From: Desulfosarcina sp. OttesenSCG-928-A07
GTDB taxonomy: Bacteria > Desulfobacterota > Desulfobacteria > Desulfobacterales > Desulfosarcinaceae
NCBI GenBank assembly: GCA_030267325.1
Contig: JAJDJS010000001.1
Coordinates: 95,028 to 159,027, forward strand
Direction: 5' to 3'
Length of the DNA stretch: 64,000 nucleotides
The notes under the pieces are model-generated. The model worked only from the letters and a program-made list of their open reading frames with translations, had not been told where the DNA came from and ran no database searches. A program made the translations under genes and the position numbers. Each line of letters starts with the position of its first letter. The first letter of the stretch is position 1. This document shows positions 8,226-16,500 of this stretch, one piece after another.

Positions 8226-8900
8226 TCACGACCGGATCATTCCCATCTGCTTCAGCCATTGCTCGATTTGAGGCTTGGCGTTTTCCGCTTCCCTGCCCCG
8301 CACGGCAAGCCCTTCAAACATAACCGCCTGTGGACACAGGGATTTCAGGTCCTCCGTACTTTTTCCCATGCCGCTGCCCTCATGGGTGATAAAGGGAACC
8401 AGCTTCTTTCCGGAAAAATCATGCTGGGAAAGAAAGGTTCGGACCGGGGATGCAAAAGTACCCCACCAGCAGGGAGAGCCGACAAAAATGACGTCATAGG
8501 GCGCGATGTCGTCAACGGTGACCTTGAGTGGCGGCTTGAAATCCGCTTCCAGCTCCTTTTTGGCCTGTTCTGTGGTAGCGCGATACTCCGCAGGATAGGG
8601 TTCAGCCGGCTCCAGTTCCACGATATCTCCGCCGGTAAACGCCTGGACGTGGTTGGCCATGGCGCGGGTATTGCCCGTTCGGGAATAGTAAACAATCAGC
8701 ACGTTTTCACCTCCTGAAGCAGTTTCAGCTGCTGCGATATGGGCCGGCAGCATCATCCACACTGCCGCCATCAAGCCCGCCAGAATTATGCTCAGCAGTC
8801 TTTTTTGTCTGATAAAATTGGGGTTTCCGGTATCTTCCGTCATGCTTGGCAGCACAGCTTCCCGTACCCGAAGGAAAGTTTTTCTGTCTTTGAATTTCAT
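8226..8900 (-). CDS. Membrane-anchored flavodoxin-fold protein
   Basis: 224 aa from ATG 8900, chosen for its strong AGGAGGT five to six bases upstream; an open reading extends to 8939. A hydrophobic segment (LLSIILAGLMAAVWMMLPAH, about 35-54) anchors or exports the protein. The flavodoxin FMN loop is VLIVYYSRTGNTRAMA, then a second loop GSPCWWGTFASPVRTFL and GKKLVPFITHEGSG, matching the Flavodoxin_4/NAD(P)H-quinone reductase-like group. It is the first gene of the minus cluster and is divergent from the AraC gene. Just after its UGA stop the same frame stays open for 26 more codons with a Cys-Cys pair (see findings). Confidence 0.83.
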   Translation of the reverse strand: MKFKDRKTFLRVREAVLPSMTEDTGNPNFIRQKRLLSIILAGLMAAVWMMLPAHIAAAETASGGENVLIVYYSRTGNTRAMANHVQAFTGGDIVELEPAEPYPAEYRATTEQAKKELEADFKPPLKVTVDDIAPYDVIFVGSPCWWGTFASPVRTFLSQHDFSGKKLVPFITHEGSGMGKSTEDLKSLCPQAVMFEGLAVRGREAENAKPQIEQWLKQMGMIRS

Positions 8901-9080
8901 GTCACCTCCTGAGGGTTTGCGGTGTGGGGCGGTTGTCACGGGTATTTTTATAACGCCCGAACATCCGGTGATATAGACACAATCCTGCCTTTTCTTTGCC
9001 TGATCCGCTCACAGGTGTGAAATTCCGGCAAAATATGATATCAGGAGCCATCAGGCGAACGTTAATACAGCAGGAACATT

Positions 9081-9995
9081 ATGACAGACGAAAACCGCGT
9101 GGATATGAAAAAGGCGAGGGCTCTCTTAAAAAACCGGATCAACGGCCGGATGCCGGAGCCAGGTGAATATGAAACAGGCCTTGCCGGGGTGAGATTGTAC
9201 CGCCGGGATCAGGTCAGCAAGCCCGGGAACTGCCTGTACCAGCCGGCGATCATCAAAATGGTGCAAGGGTACAAACGGGCCTGGATCGGGGCTGACGAAT
9301 ACCGGTACGGCGAAAACGAGGTCATGGTGGTGGGCGTGGATATGCCCGGCATCAGCATGATCTGCGAAGCCTCGCCGGAAGCACCCAGCACTTCCATTGC
9401 CATTGACCTGGACAAAAACCTCATCGCCCAACTGGCCCTGGAAATGTCACCCGCGCCGTATGAGGCCGGTGATCTGGTCAAAGGCGTCTTGGTTCAGCCT
9501 CTGGAAGCGGACTTGCTGGACGCGTTTTTGCGGCTGGCCGAACTTTTTGACCAGCCTGAAAAACTGGCGGTGATCGGTCCGATGATTGTCAGGGAAATCC
9601 ACTATCTTCTTCTGGCCGGGCCCAACGGCCACCGCCTGCGGTTATTTCATACCCTGGGTTCCCAGAGTCACCAGATCGCCCGGGCCATTTCCTGGCTGAA
9701 AGAAAATCTGGCTACCGCTGTTCCCATTGAATCCCTGGCGGAAAAGGTCAATATGGCGCCGTCCACATTTCATCGGTATTTCAAGGAAATCACAAGCTTG
9801 AGCCCGCTTCAGTATCAAAAACGGATCCGACTGCACGAAGCCCAGCGGTTGATGCTGGCGAAAGACATGAATGCGGGCAGCGCCAGTGCCGCTGTGGGAT
9901 ATGAGAGCCTCAGTCAGTTTAACCGGGAATACAAGCGACTGTTCGGCGAGCCGCCCCGGAGAGACATCAAACGGCTTCAGGATGAGGCCGTGTGA
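9081..9995 (+). CDS. AraC family transcriptional regulator
   Basis: 304 aa. The N-terminal two-thirds match the AraC_N type II regulatory domain (MVQGYKRAWIGADEYRYGENEVMVVGVDMPG), the C-terminal third holds two helix-turn-helix motifs: AVPIESLAEKVNMAPSTFHRYFKEITSLSPLQYQK and AVGYESLSQFNREYKRLFGEPP (about 215-295). AGGA precedes the start. The 180-bp divergent spacing to the flavodoxin gene suggests that it controls the redox cluster at 4431-8900, an arrangement common for AraC_N regulators beside reductase and cupin genes. The inducer is unknown. Confidence 0.9.
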   Translation: MTDENRVDMKKARALLKNRINGRMPEPGEYETGLAGVRLYRRDQVSKPGNCLYQPAIIKMVQGYKRAWIGADEYRYGENEVMVVGVDMPGISMICEASPEAPSTSIAIDLDKNLIAQLALEMSPAPYEAGDLVKGVLVQPLEADLLDAFLRLAELFDQPEKLAVIGPMIVREIHYLLLAGPNGHRLRLFHTLGSQSHQIARAISWLKENLATAVPIESLAEKVNMAPSTFHRYFKEITSLSPLQYQKRIRLHEAQRLMLAKDMNAGSASAAVGYESLSQFNREYKRLFGEPPRRDIKRLQDEAV

Positions 9996-10148
9996 TCCTG
10001 TTCGTTACAGACAGCCAGATTAGAAAACCGGTTTCCTGCAGCAGCTGGACAAAGGAAGAGCGGAGCGTGTGGCGGAAAGGGCTGCCAAAGTCCAAGAATG
10101 GATGAAAAAAAGACATGATGACGATCTTCCGGAAAGCACAGAAACAAC

Positions 10149-10793
10149 GTGACACCCACAAAACAGCTTGTCTCAAAAATGAATGACTACCAGAAAGAAC
10201 AGCTTGATACCGTGTCTGTTGTGAAAACGGGGCTTTCACGAATGGGTGAGGTCGGACGCCGGGAATTGATGGTCTGTATTGATTCTTACATGGCTTTCAG
10301 GAAGACCGTGGATGAATTTCTCTCTTCCCATTTCCGGGACATCTGCACTGAAACCTGTTTTGCCAGCCAGACCAGCGCGTGCTGCGGAAAAGACAGCATT
10401 ATCACGTTTTTTGCCGATACGGTGGTCAATGCCCTGGCTGCCACGCCAAACCAACTGGATCTTCTGGAACATGTGCTTCTGAGCGAAAATACCGGCCATC
10501 GGTGCGTGTATCTTTCGCCTGACGGGTGTGTGTGGACGGTCCGGCCCATTGTTTGCGCCATGTTTCTCTGCGACCGGGCCATGGAAGCGGTTTTTTCCCA
10601 GTGGCCGGAAGCCAAAACCCAATGGAATGACCTGCGCTGCCGGGAAAAAGACTTCAAGTGGCCGGATCAGCCGGTGCTGTTTGACCATCTGGAAAAAGTA
10701 TTTCTGAATCTGGGATTGCGCTCGTCTCTGATGCACCTCAACTTCAGTCCGGGACTATTGAATGTGAAAAGAAAGGCAGGGCTGTTGTTGTGA
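10149..10793 (+). CDS. Cys-rich protein, possibly YkgJ-like metal-binding
   Basis: 214 aa from a GTG start whose G overlaps a short coding-like stretch ending in TGA (GTGA); ATG 10179 is an alternative. The Cys arrangement is CTETCFASQTSACCGKD (about 59-75) and CVYLSPDGCVWTVRPIVCAMFLC (about 119-141), reminiscent of the CxxC..CC..GC..RPxxC layout of YkgJ-type zinc/iron-chelating proteins, but the match is loose. No signal peptide. It overlaps the following ankyrin-repeat gene by GTGA and is probably co-translated with it. Function unknown. Confidence 0.6.
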   Translation: MTPTKQLVSKMNDYQKEQLDTVSVVKTGLSRMGEVGRRELMVCIDSYMAFRKTVDEFLSSHFRDICTETCFASQTSACCGKDSIITFFADTVVNALAATPNQLDLLEHVLLSENTGHRCVYLSPDGCVWTVRPIVCAMFLCDRAMEAVFSQWPEAKTQWNDLRCREKDFKWPDQPVLFDHLEKVFLNLGLRSSLMHLNFSPGLLNVKRKAGLLL

Positions 10794-13063
10794 AGGGGAA
10801 AGTCAACGTCTATCGTCAGGGATATCGGAAAATGGACGCGCCACTGTTTTTCCCTGCCGCCTTTTTGAAATGCTTTCCATCCGGTGCCCGGCGTGCGGCA
10901 TTGGCCGGATTGCACAGAACATATGCTGTTTTCTGGATGGGAGTGATGATATGGGGTTGGCTCATCCCGGTGGCAGCGGGTGCTGCTGAAGACATGTCGC
11001 TGACCGCAAAGGGATTTTATCGGTCCCTCACCCCGGCGTCGCTGCGGGAAACCATTGGCGGTCGTTCTCTTTCTGGCGTGAGCGCGGAAACCGGTCCTGG
11101 CACAGACGATTTTGTCGGGTTCACGCCCCTCATGCGGGCGGCATCGGAAACTCCGTATCCGGAAGTGATTGATATTCTGATCAAAGCGGGCTGTGATGGG
11201 GATGCGGTGGCTTACAGGCGCTGGGTATTTGAACAACAGGATCCAATCAAGCTTTCGCTTTACCCCCACACCCCCATCACCTTTGCCGTTGAAAATCCCA
11301 ATCCGGAAGTTCTTTCCGCCTTGCTCCGCCACCATCCCAAAAGCGTTGCTGACGGTGAAATCAGCATGTGGACCGCCCTGGCCACGGCCGCACGGAAAGG
11401 CAAACACGCGCATTTTTCCGCCCTGGTCAGTGCGGACAGCTTTCCCCGGCCGGATGCGCCGGAAGCCGGAGCCCAGGCTGCGGTGTTGTGGGGAATTCTG
11501 GTGGACATCAACCGGCCGGAAAACACGCTGGTTGTGGATCCTGTTGCTGCATCCAAAATGGCAGAAACATTGATCCGCGCCGGCTACATTCCTGCTGCCG
11601 GCTTCCTGAGGCGCGCGCTTTCCGCCGGCCAGAACGATGTGGCCTTACAGATCATCCGGGCCGGTGTTTCGCCCAAGGGAAAGGATTTGTTGTGGGAGGC
11701 CGTATATCGATATCCATTCGACAAAGAAAACCATTTGCCCGACCCTTCGCCTGAACTCATCGCCCAGCTTCTCAACTACAATGATCCAAATGTGGGACCA
11801 GAGCCGCCGCTTTTGGTGGCGTGCAGACTTGGCGTTGATGTCCGCATCGTGAAAATGCTGGTGGCGGCAGGCGCGAAACCGGATTTTTCCAAACATCCAT
11901 TTGCATCCAAACACGCTGACGCGCTTCTGCCGGATGCGCTGCTTGAAGCGGTGCTTTCCTCGGCCAGAGATAATCCCGCGCTGGTGGCCTGTCTGCTGGA
12001 ACTTGGCATTGTCCCCTCTGCCTTGCGGGAGCCGGGCCTTCTGGTGCAAGCGTCAAAATGGCCAGTGCCAAAACCGGAATCTGCCATTGTACTGATCCGC
12101 GCAGGCGCGGATCCCAGAGAATTGCGGGCCGATCCGTCCACACGAGAATTTGGCAGAATGATTGGCGTGCTGGATGAAGACGGTATTCCCTGTGTGCGGT
12201 ATGCGCCGTCGCCCGCTTTTGTGCGCGGCCTGGCCCATGATAAAAAAATGATGATGGCATGGGCCTTCCGAAATCGCAGAAAAGCGTTGGTCGACCGAGG
12301 GTTTTACAGGGTTGCTGATGTGGCGGATGTTCGGCGTGTGATCGGACGGATGTCCCTTGATAAAAAATTTGAAGAGGATTTTGTAACGTATGGGGCATAC
12401 GGAATTCTGTATAATTTGTTTGGCATTCAACCCCGAAAAAAAGTGTCCCGGCGGGAAGTCTTTCCGCTGATGGAAGCTGCCATGGCAACCGACCATCCCG
12501 GTGTCATCGCCTTGCTTGCCAAAGCCGGGGCAGATGTGAACGCCAGAAACGCCTATGCCCTGGATTGCGCGATGGAAAACCCCAACCCTGCAATTCTGGA
12601 AGCGCTTCTGCGCCTGAAACCGGATATCGGGAAGGGATTGGGGCATCATTTATGGCTGAGCGATGCCCTGCCGGAGCATATCGCCGTTCTGGTGGCGGAA
12701 GGCGTTGACCTCAACACCGATATCCCCCTTGCACTGATTTCTGAAGCCCTGCACTATGACAACCTGCCCGTGGCCCGTGCGTTGCTGCGCGCCGGAGCAG
12801 ATCCCGACAAGACGGATCAAGATGGCGAGCGGGCACTTTTTCGAGCGGTTTCCGGTGGACACTATGATTTTGCCTTGAGCCTCATCGAAGCTGGCGCTGA
12901 TCCTGTTTTTGACGGACCCTGCGGCCGATCATTCCTGAAAATCCTGGAACGCTCCTGTCCAAAGGCGGATGATGAAAAAGGAAAAGCAGATTACAGGCAT
13001 TTGCGTGAGCAGGTGAAAGCCGCGTATGGATCACGGAAAATGACATCGCCGCCGGGCAACTGA
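10790..13063 (+). CDS. Large ankyrin-repeat protein
   Basis: Up to 757 aa, beginning at a GTG that overlaps the previous stop (GTGA); ATG 10832 is an alternative start. A hydrophobic segment (AVFWMGVMIWGWLIPVAAGAAE, about 47-68) looks like a signal or anchor, placing the repeats in the periplasm. Ankyrin units are degenerate in the middle and clear at both ends: PEVIDILIKAGCDGDA, NPNPEVLSALLRHHPK, VIALLAKAGADVNAR, NPNPAILEALLRLKPD, LPVARALLRAGADPDKTDQD, YDFALSLIEAGADPV. Such proteins usually bind other proteins; the coupled Cys-rich protein is the obvious candidate partner. No catalytic domain seen. Confidence 0.8.
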   Translation: MKGKVNVYRQGYRKMDAPLFFPAAFLKCFPSGARRAALAGLHRTYAVFWMGVMIWGWLIPVAAGAAEDMSLTAKGFYRSLTPASLRETIGGRSLSGVSAETGPGTDDFVGFTPLMRAASETPYPEVIDILIKAGCDGDAVAYRRWVFEQQDPIKLSLYPHTPITFAVENPNPEVLSALLRHHPKSVADGEISMWTALATAARKGKHAHFSALVSADSFPRPDAPEAGAQAAVLWGILVDINRPENTLVVDPVAASKMAETLIRAGYIPAAGFLRRALSAGQNDVALQIIRAGVSPKGKDLLWEAVYRYPFDKENHLPDPSPELIAQLLNYNDPNVGPEPPLLVACRLGVDVRIVKMLVAAGAKPDFSKHPFASKHADALLPDALLEAVLSSARDNPALVACLLELGIVPSALREPGLLVQASKWPVPKPESAIVLIRAGADPRELRADPSTREFGRMIGVLDEDGIPCVRYAPSPAFVRGLAHDKKMMMAWAFRNRRKALVDRGFYRVADVADVRRVIGRMSLDKKFEEDFVTYGAYGILYNLFGIQPRKKVSRREVFPLMEAAMATDHPGVIALLAKAGADVNARNAYALDCAMENPNPAILEALLRLKPDIGKGLGHHLWLSDALPEHIAVLVAEGVDLNTDIPLALISEALHYDNLPVARALLRAGADPDKTDQDGERALFRAVSGGHYDFALSLIEAGADPVFDGPCGRSFLKILERSCPKADDEKGKADYRHLREQVKAAYGSRKMTSPPGN

Positions 13064-13224
13064 ACGGCGCCACCTCCCAGCACCCCACCCTCGTCCATAA
13101 AATAAATTGTATGTTTTTGCTGTAATATTTTTATATTTCCTGTATTTAATAAACCGAGATTATTAAATCGCAATTATTTATCCTGTCAGAATGTTTGTTG
13201 TTTTTCTGCAAATTACACAAAACA
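13064..13224. other. AT-rich intergenic stretch
   Basis: No gene or clear hairpin is visible between the ankyrin gene and the repeat element. Base composition falls sharply (TAATATTTTTATATTTCCTG and similar), so it may hold promoter sequence for the ligase gene, but no hexamer pair stands out. Confidence 0.5.
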
Positions 13225-13336
13225 ACGAGATAGTGTCGTCTCGAGTTTGTAACAGTTTGAAATCATGAGTATTGGCAAAATCACGAGATCTTATTTTATA
13301 TAATAAATTCAAATCATTACATTTCTTAAAGTCACG
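13225..13336 (-). repeat. MITE-like element, copy A (reverse orientation)
   Basis: Reverse complement of the family consensus. The terminal GAGATAGTGTCGTC is well kept; the other end is degraded (TTTAAAGTCACG). It matches copy B over about 110 bp, including AAGATCTCGTGATTTTG and TTACAAACTCGAGACGACAC. With copy B it flanks the acyl-CoA ligase gene as an inverted pair. Confidence 0.85.
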
Positions 13337-13529
13337 CGATCGAATCAATCGCATTGTGGTAAGTATCTCAACCTGTGCTGAATCGGCTCTCGGCCTTTGG
13401 TTTCCGGATCAGACCTCATTTGGATATGCTGGTGTTTGTTGTTGGATCGTGTCTTTTTTACATCCTGATAATTTGAAATTATTCTTTATTTATAAGATTC
13501 CACGACACCCTGTTCAGAGGAGAAAAAAA

Positions 13530-15194
13530 ATGGCTTACACAATTATTGACGGCTGTCCATCAACCTCAGGAGACGATTTTCAACTCAACACGACCACTCT
13601 TCTCAAGCACGCGGCCCGCGTTTATCCGGAAGTGGAAGTCGTTTCCCGCAGATCCGACGGGACACTTTTTCGCTACAATTACAAAGGGGTCCACGAGAGA
13701 TGCCAGCAGATGGCCAACGCCCTGGTCCGGCTCGGTGTAAAACCCGGTGATCGCATTGGTGTCATGGGCTGGAATACGCACCGATATTTTGAGCTTTATT
13801 TTGCGATTTCAGGCATTGGTGCGGCGGTTCTTCAAATGAATCTCCGGCTTCCGCCTCACGACCTTTCCTATGTCGTCAATCACAGTGAGGCAAAATTCAT
13901 TTTTGTGGATGAAAGCCTGGTTCCCCTTGTGGAGGCTGTTGCCGGAGATCTGAAAACCGTGGAAGGGTTTGTGGTCATGACGGATGAGAAGCTGGATGAA
14001 AACCGGGTTCAACTCCGTCCGGTCATGAGTTATGAAACCCTCATGGCAGCAGAAGAGCCTGTCTTTGACTGGCCCATGATCAACGAGCGATCCACCTACA
14101 GCGCCTCTTACAGCTCCGGAACCACAGGAAAACCCAAGGGTGTGTATTATTCCCACCGGTGCATTTATCTCCACACCACAGCCGTGGTCATTGATCAGCG
14201 GGTTTGCCACAATGACGTTATTATACAGATTGTCCCGATGTTTCATTGCCAGGGATGGGGGCTCTGGCTCTGCGGACCCATGACAGGGGCCAAAATGGTC
14301 TTTCCTGGCCCGTATTCCGTTGATACGGCCGGCGCCCTGGTGGATTTGATTGTATCTGAAAAAGTCACCTTCGGTGGCGGATCACCGGCTATTTTCATGC
14401 CCATGCTGGAATACATTCGAACCCTGCCGGAAAAACCGGATCTTTCCGGTCTTCGCATGGTTTCAGGGGCCAGCGAGCCGCCCCTGTCCATGATGCAGGG
14501 ATATTGGGATCTCGGGCATGCCCAGATTGTTCATGGGTACGGGGCAACGGAAACCACGCCCATTATTCTCATCAACACACCCAAACCCGCTATTGATCAC
14601 TGGCCCCAGGAAGACAAATGGAACAATCAGAGAAAACAGGGACTTCCGCTTCCGGGAAGTGAATGCAAAATTGTGGATGCAGAAGGCCATGCGGTTCCGT
14701 CGGATGGCGAAACCATGGGAGAAATCCTTTTTCGGGGGCCGTGGGTGACCCGTGAATATTACGACGACCCGCGAACCATCGACTGTTTTACCGAAGACGG
14801 ATTCTGGAAAAGCGGAGATGTCGGCACCGTTGATGCCCATGGCTATGTGAAAGTTACCGACCGGATCAAGGATGTTATCAAAAGCGGCGGTGAATGGATC
14901 TCTTCCATTGACCTGGAAAATGCCATCATGGGCAATGAAAATGTCCTGGAAGCCTGTGTGGTGGGTCTTTCTCATCCCAAATGGGACGAACGGCCTGTGG
15001 CCTTTGTGGTGCTGAATCCCTACCGTGCCGACAAATCCGTCACCAAAGAAGATATTCTCAAGAGACTTGAAGGTCGGTTCGCCAAATGGCAGCTTCCGGA
15101 CGAAGTGATTTTTGTGGATGAGCTTCCCAAAACCAGCGTGGGAAAATTGGATAAAAAAGTACTTCGGGCTGAAAATGAACACTTCTTTAGATAG
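13530..15194 (+). CDS. AMP-forming acyl-CoA synthetase (fatty/aryl-acid-CoA ligase)
   Basis: 554 aa. Start at ATG 13530 with AGAGGAG upstream; an in-frame reading to 13272 runs through a repeat element and is rejected. ANL motifs: [16 protein letters not shown] (A3, about 194-209), [11 protein letters not shown] (A5), [21 protein letters not shown] (A7-A8) and the catalytic Lys in [11 protein letters not shown] (A10) at the C-terminus. It activates a carboxylate with ATP to the acyl-CoA, or with the neighbouring IorAB acts on arylacetates; the close relatives are medium-chain or aromatic acid ligases. The stop codon TAG (15192-15194) is the first three bases of a MITE-like element. Confidence 0.9.
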   Translation: MAYTIIDGCPSTSGDDFQLNTTTLLKHAARVYPEVEVVSRRSDGTLFRYNYKGVHERCQQMANALVRLGVKPGDRIGVMGWNTHRYFELYFAISGIGAAVLQMNLRLPPHDLSYVVNHSEAKFIFVDESLVPLVEAVAGDLKTVEGFVVMTDEKLDENRVQLRPVMSYETLMAAEEPVFDWPMINERSTYSASYSSGTTGKPKGVYYSHRCIYLHTTAVVIDQRVCHNDVIIQIVPMFHCQGWGLWLCGPMTGAKMVFPGPYSVDTAGALVDLIVSEKVTFGGGSPAIFMPMLEYIRTLPEKPDLSGLRMVSGASEPPLSMMQGYWDLGHAQIVHGYGATETTPIILINTPKPAIDHWPQEDKWNNQRKQGLPLPGSECKIVDAEGHAVPSDGETMGEILFRGPWVTREYYDDPRTIDCFTEDGFWKSGDVGTVDAHGYVKVTDRIKDVIKSGGEWISSIDLENAIMGNENVLEACVVGLSHPKWDERPVAFVVLNPYRADKSVTKEDILKRLEGRFAKWQLPDEVIFVDELPKTSVGKLDKKVLRAENEHFFR

Positions 15195-15308
15195 TGTCCC
15201 CTTAAGAAATATAACGATTTGAATTGATTCCATCAAACAAGATCTCGTGATTTTGCAAACACTCAATGATTTCAAACGGTTACAAACTCGAGACGACACT
15301 GTCTAAGG
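15189..15308 (+). repeat. MITE-like element, copy B
   Basis: TTAGATAGTGTC at the left and GACACTGTCTAAGG at the right are near-perfect terminal inverted repeats. The left end contains the ligase stop codon; the right end AAGG lies 7 bases before the ATG at 15315 and can serve as its ribosome binding site. Internal sequence has no open reading frame. Confidence 0.9.
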
Positions 15309-15314
15309 TCTGAC

Positions 15315-16349
15315 ATGACATCGGAGAAAATCATGGTCGCGGAATTCAACCTGAAAAGAGATGTGCTTCAAAAAGGCCTCTGCACCTTGTGCGGCGCCTG
15401 TATGGACGGGTGCCCTTATCTGAAAAACATCGCTGATCATCTGGTCATGCCCTTTCAGTGCAGTGCGGGGGAGGGGCGCTGTCTTGCCGTGTGTCCGTGC
15501 CTTCCCACAGACTGGGAAGATGTGCGAAAACGCTTTTTGGGAGACAGTGCGGCAGATCCCGATATCGGGGTGATCGCTGGTGTTTACAAGGTTCGGGCAA
15601 AACATCCGATTTCCCGTTGTCAGAACGGCGGAACCGTAAGTGCCCTCTTGGCTTATGGCATGGATGCGGGGCTTGGGGAATCAGCCCTTCTCACCCGATC
15701 CTCAGGTGGACTTGAGCCCGAACCCTTCTGGGCAAAAAGCCCGGAAGATATTCAGGAAGCGGCCGGCTCCAAGTATTTTGCCGCAGGAAGTTTACGGCTT
15801 TTGAATGACCGTCACCGGCAGTGGGACAAGCCCGTTATGGTGGTCGGTCGCCCCTGCCAGATCCGGGCGCTGCGAAAAATACAAATCCATGAACAGTCCA
15901 CAGGCCATACCTCCCCTGTTCTTTCCATCGGGCTTTTCTGCACCTGGCAGCTTTCCTGGTCTTTTGGAGATTTTCTGGCACAGGAATTTCCCGGAAAGAA
16001 AGTTCAGCGCATTGCCATTTCCCTTCAGGGTCTTGAAGTGGATTTCGGAGAAGGACCGCAGCCGGTTTCCATGGATGGGGTAAGGGCCCACATGCGTTCG
16101 GCTTGCCACTATTGCCTGGATATGACGGCCGAACTTGCCGATATTGCCGTGGGTGCCTTTGAGCAGGAAGCGGGGTGGAATACGCTCATTGTTCGGAGCA
16201 AGGCCGGCATGGACTGGTTTGAAGGGGCAAAAAACAGGGGCGATCTTCTGGTGGCAGCATACCCGGAAGCGGAATTGCAGCGCCTGAAAGCAGCCGCTCA
16301 CAACAAAGCCCGGCGCGGCCTTGAAAAAATTCGTTCGGAAGCTGTGTAA
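15315..16349 (+). CDS. FrhB-like coenzyme F420 hydrogenase/dehydrogenase beta subunit family protein
   Basis: 344 aa (or 338 from ATG 15333, which has GGAG upstream). An N-terminal Fe-S region CTLCGACMDGCPY (about 22-34) and CSAGEGRCLAVCPC is followed by the FrhB flavin domain, with SRCQNGGTVSALLAYGMDAG, VGRPCQIRALRK, SIGLFCTWQLS and a late RSACHYCLDMTAELADIAVG. FrhB-family proteins move electrons between a flavin, ferredoxin and F420 or other partners. Immediately upstream of iorAB it is likely an electron-transfer partner for the 2-oxoacid:ferredoxin oxidoreductase; the real redox partner cannot be told from sequence. Confidence 0.85.
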   Translation: MTSEKIMVAEFNLKRDVLQKGLCTLCGACMDGCPYLKNIADHLVMPFQCSAGEGRCLAVCPCLPTDWEDVRKRFLGDSAADPDIGVIAGVYKVRAKHPISRCQNGGTVSALLAYGMDAGLGESALLTRSSGGLEPEPFWAKSPEDIQEAAGSKYFAAGSLRLLNDRHRQWDKPVMVVGRPCQIRALRKIQIHEQSTGHTSPVLSIGLFCTWQLSWSFGDFLAQEFPGKKVQRIAISLQGLEVDFGEGPQPVSMDGVRAHMRSACHYCLDMTAELADIAVGAFEQEAGWNTLIVRSKAGMDWFEGAKNRGDLLVAAYPEAELQRLKAAAHNKARRGLEKIRSEAV

Positions 16350-16500
16350 GGCAAATGGCCTGATGATGGCATCTGATGTTGAGCCCCACCTCCGACCGCT
16401 TGGGAAGAGGGCGCAATGTTTGGCGGGTATATTGATTTCGGAAAACAGCCTGACTTTTTGAAAACAGAAAAACAGGGAATCACCATAAAGGACAAAACCC

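Noticed and set aside
10021..10152. Coding-like stretch (QQLDKGRAERVAERAAKVQE ...) before the Cys-rich gene
   Set aside because: It follows a stop at 10021 and has no usable start except an internal ATG at 10102; it may be a gene relic but cannot be supported as a gene.
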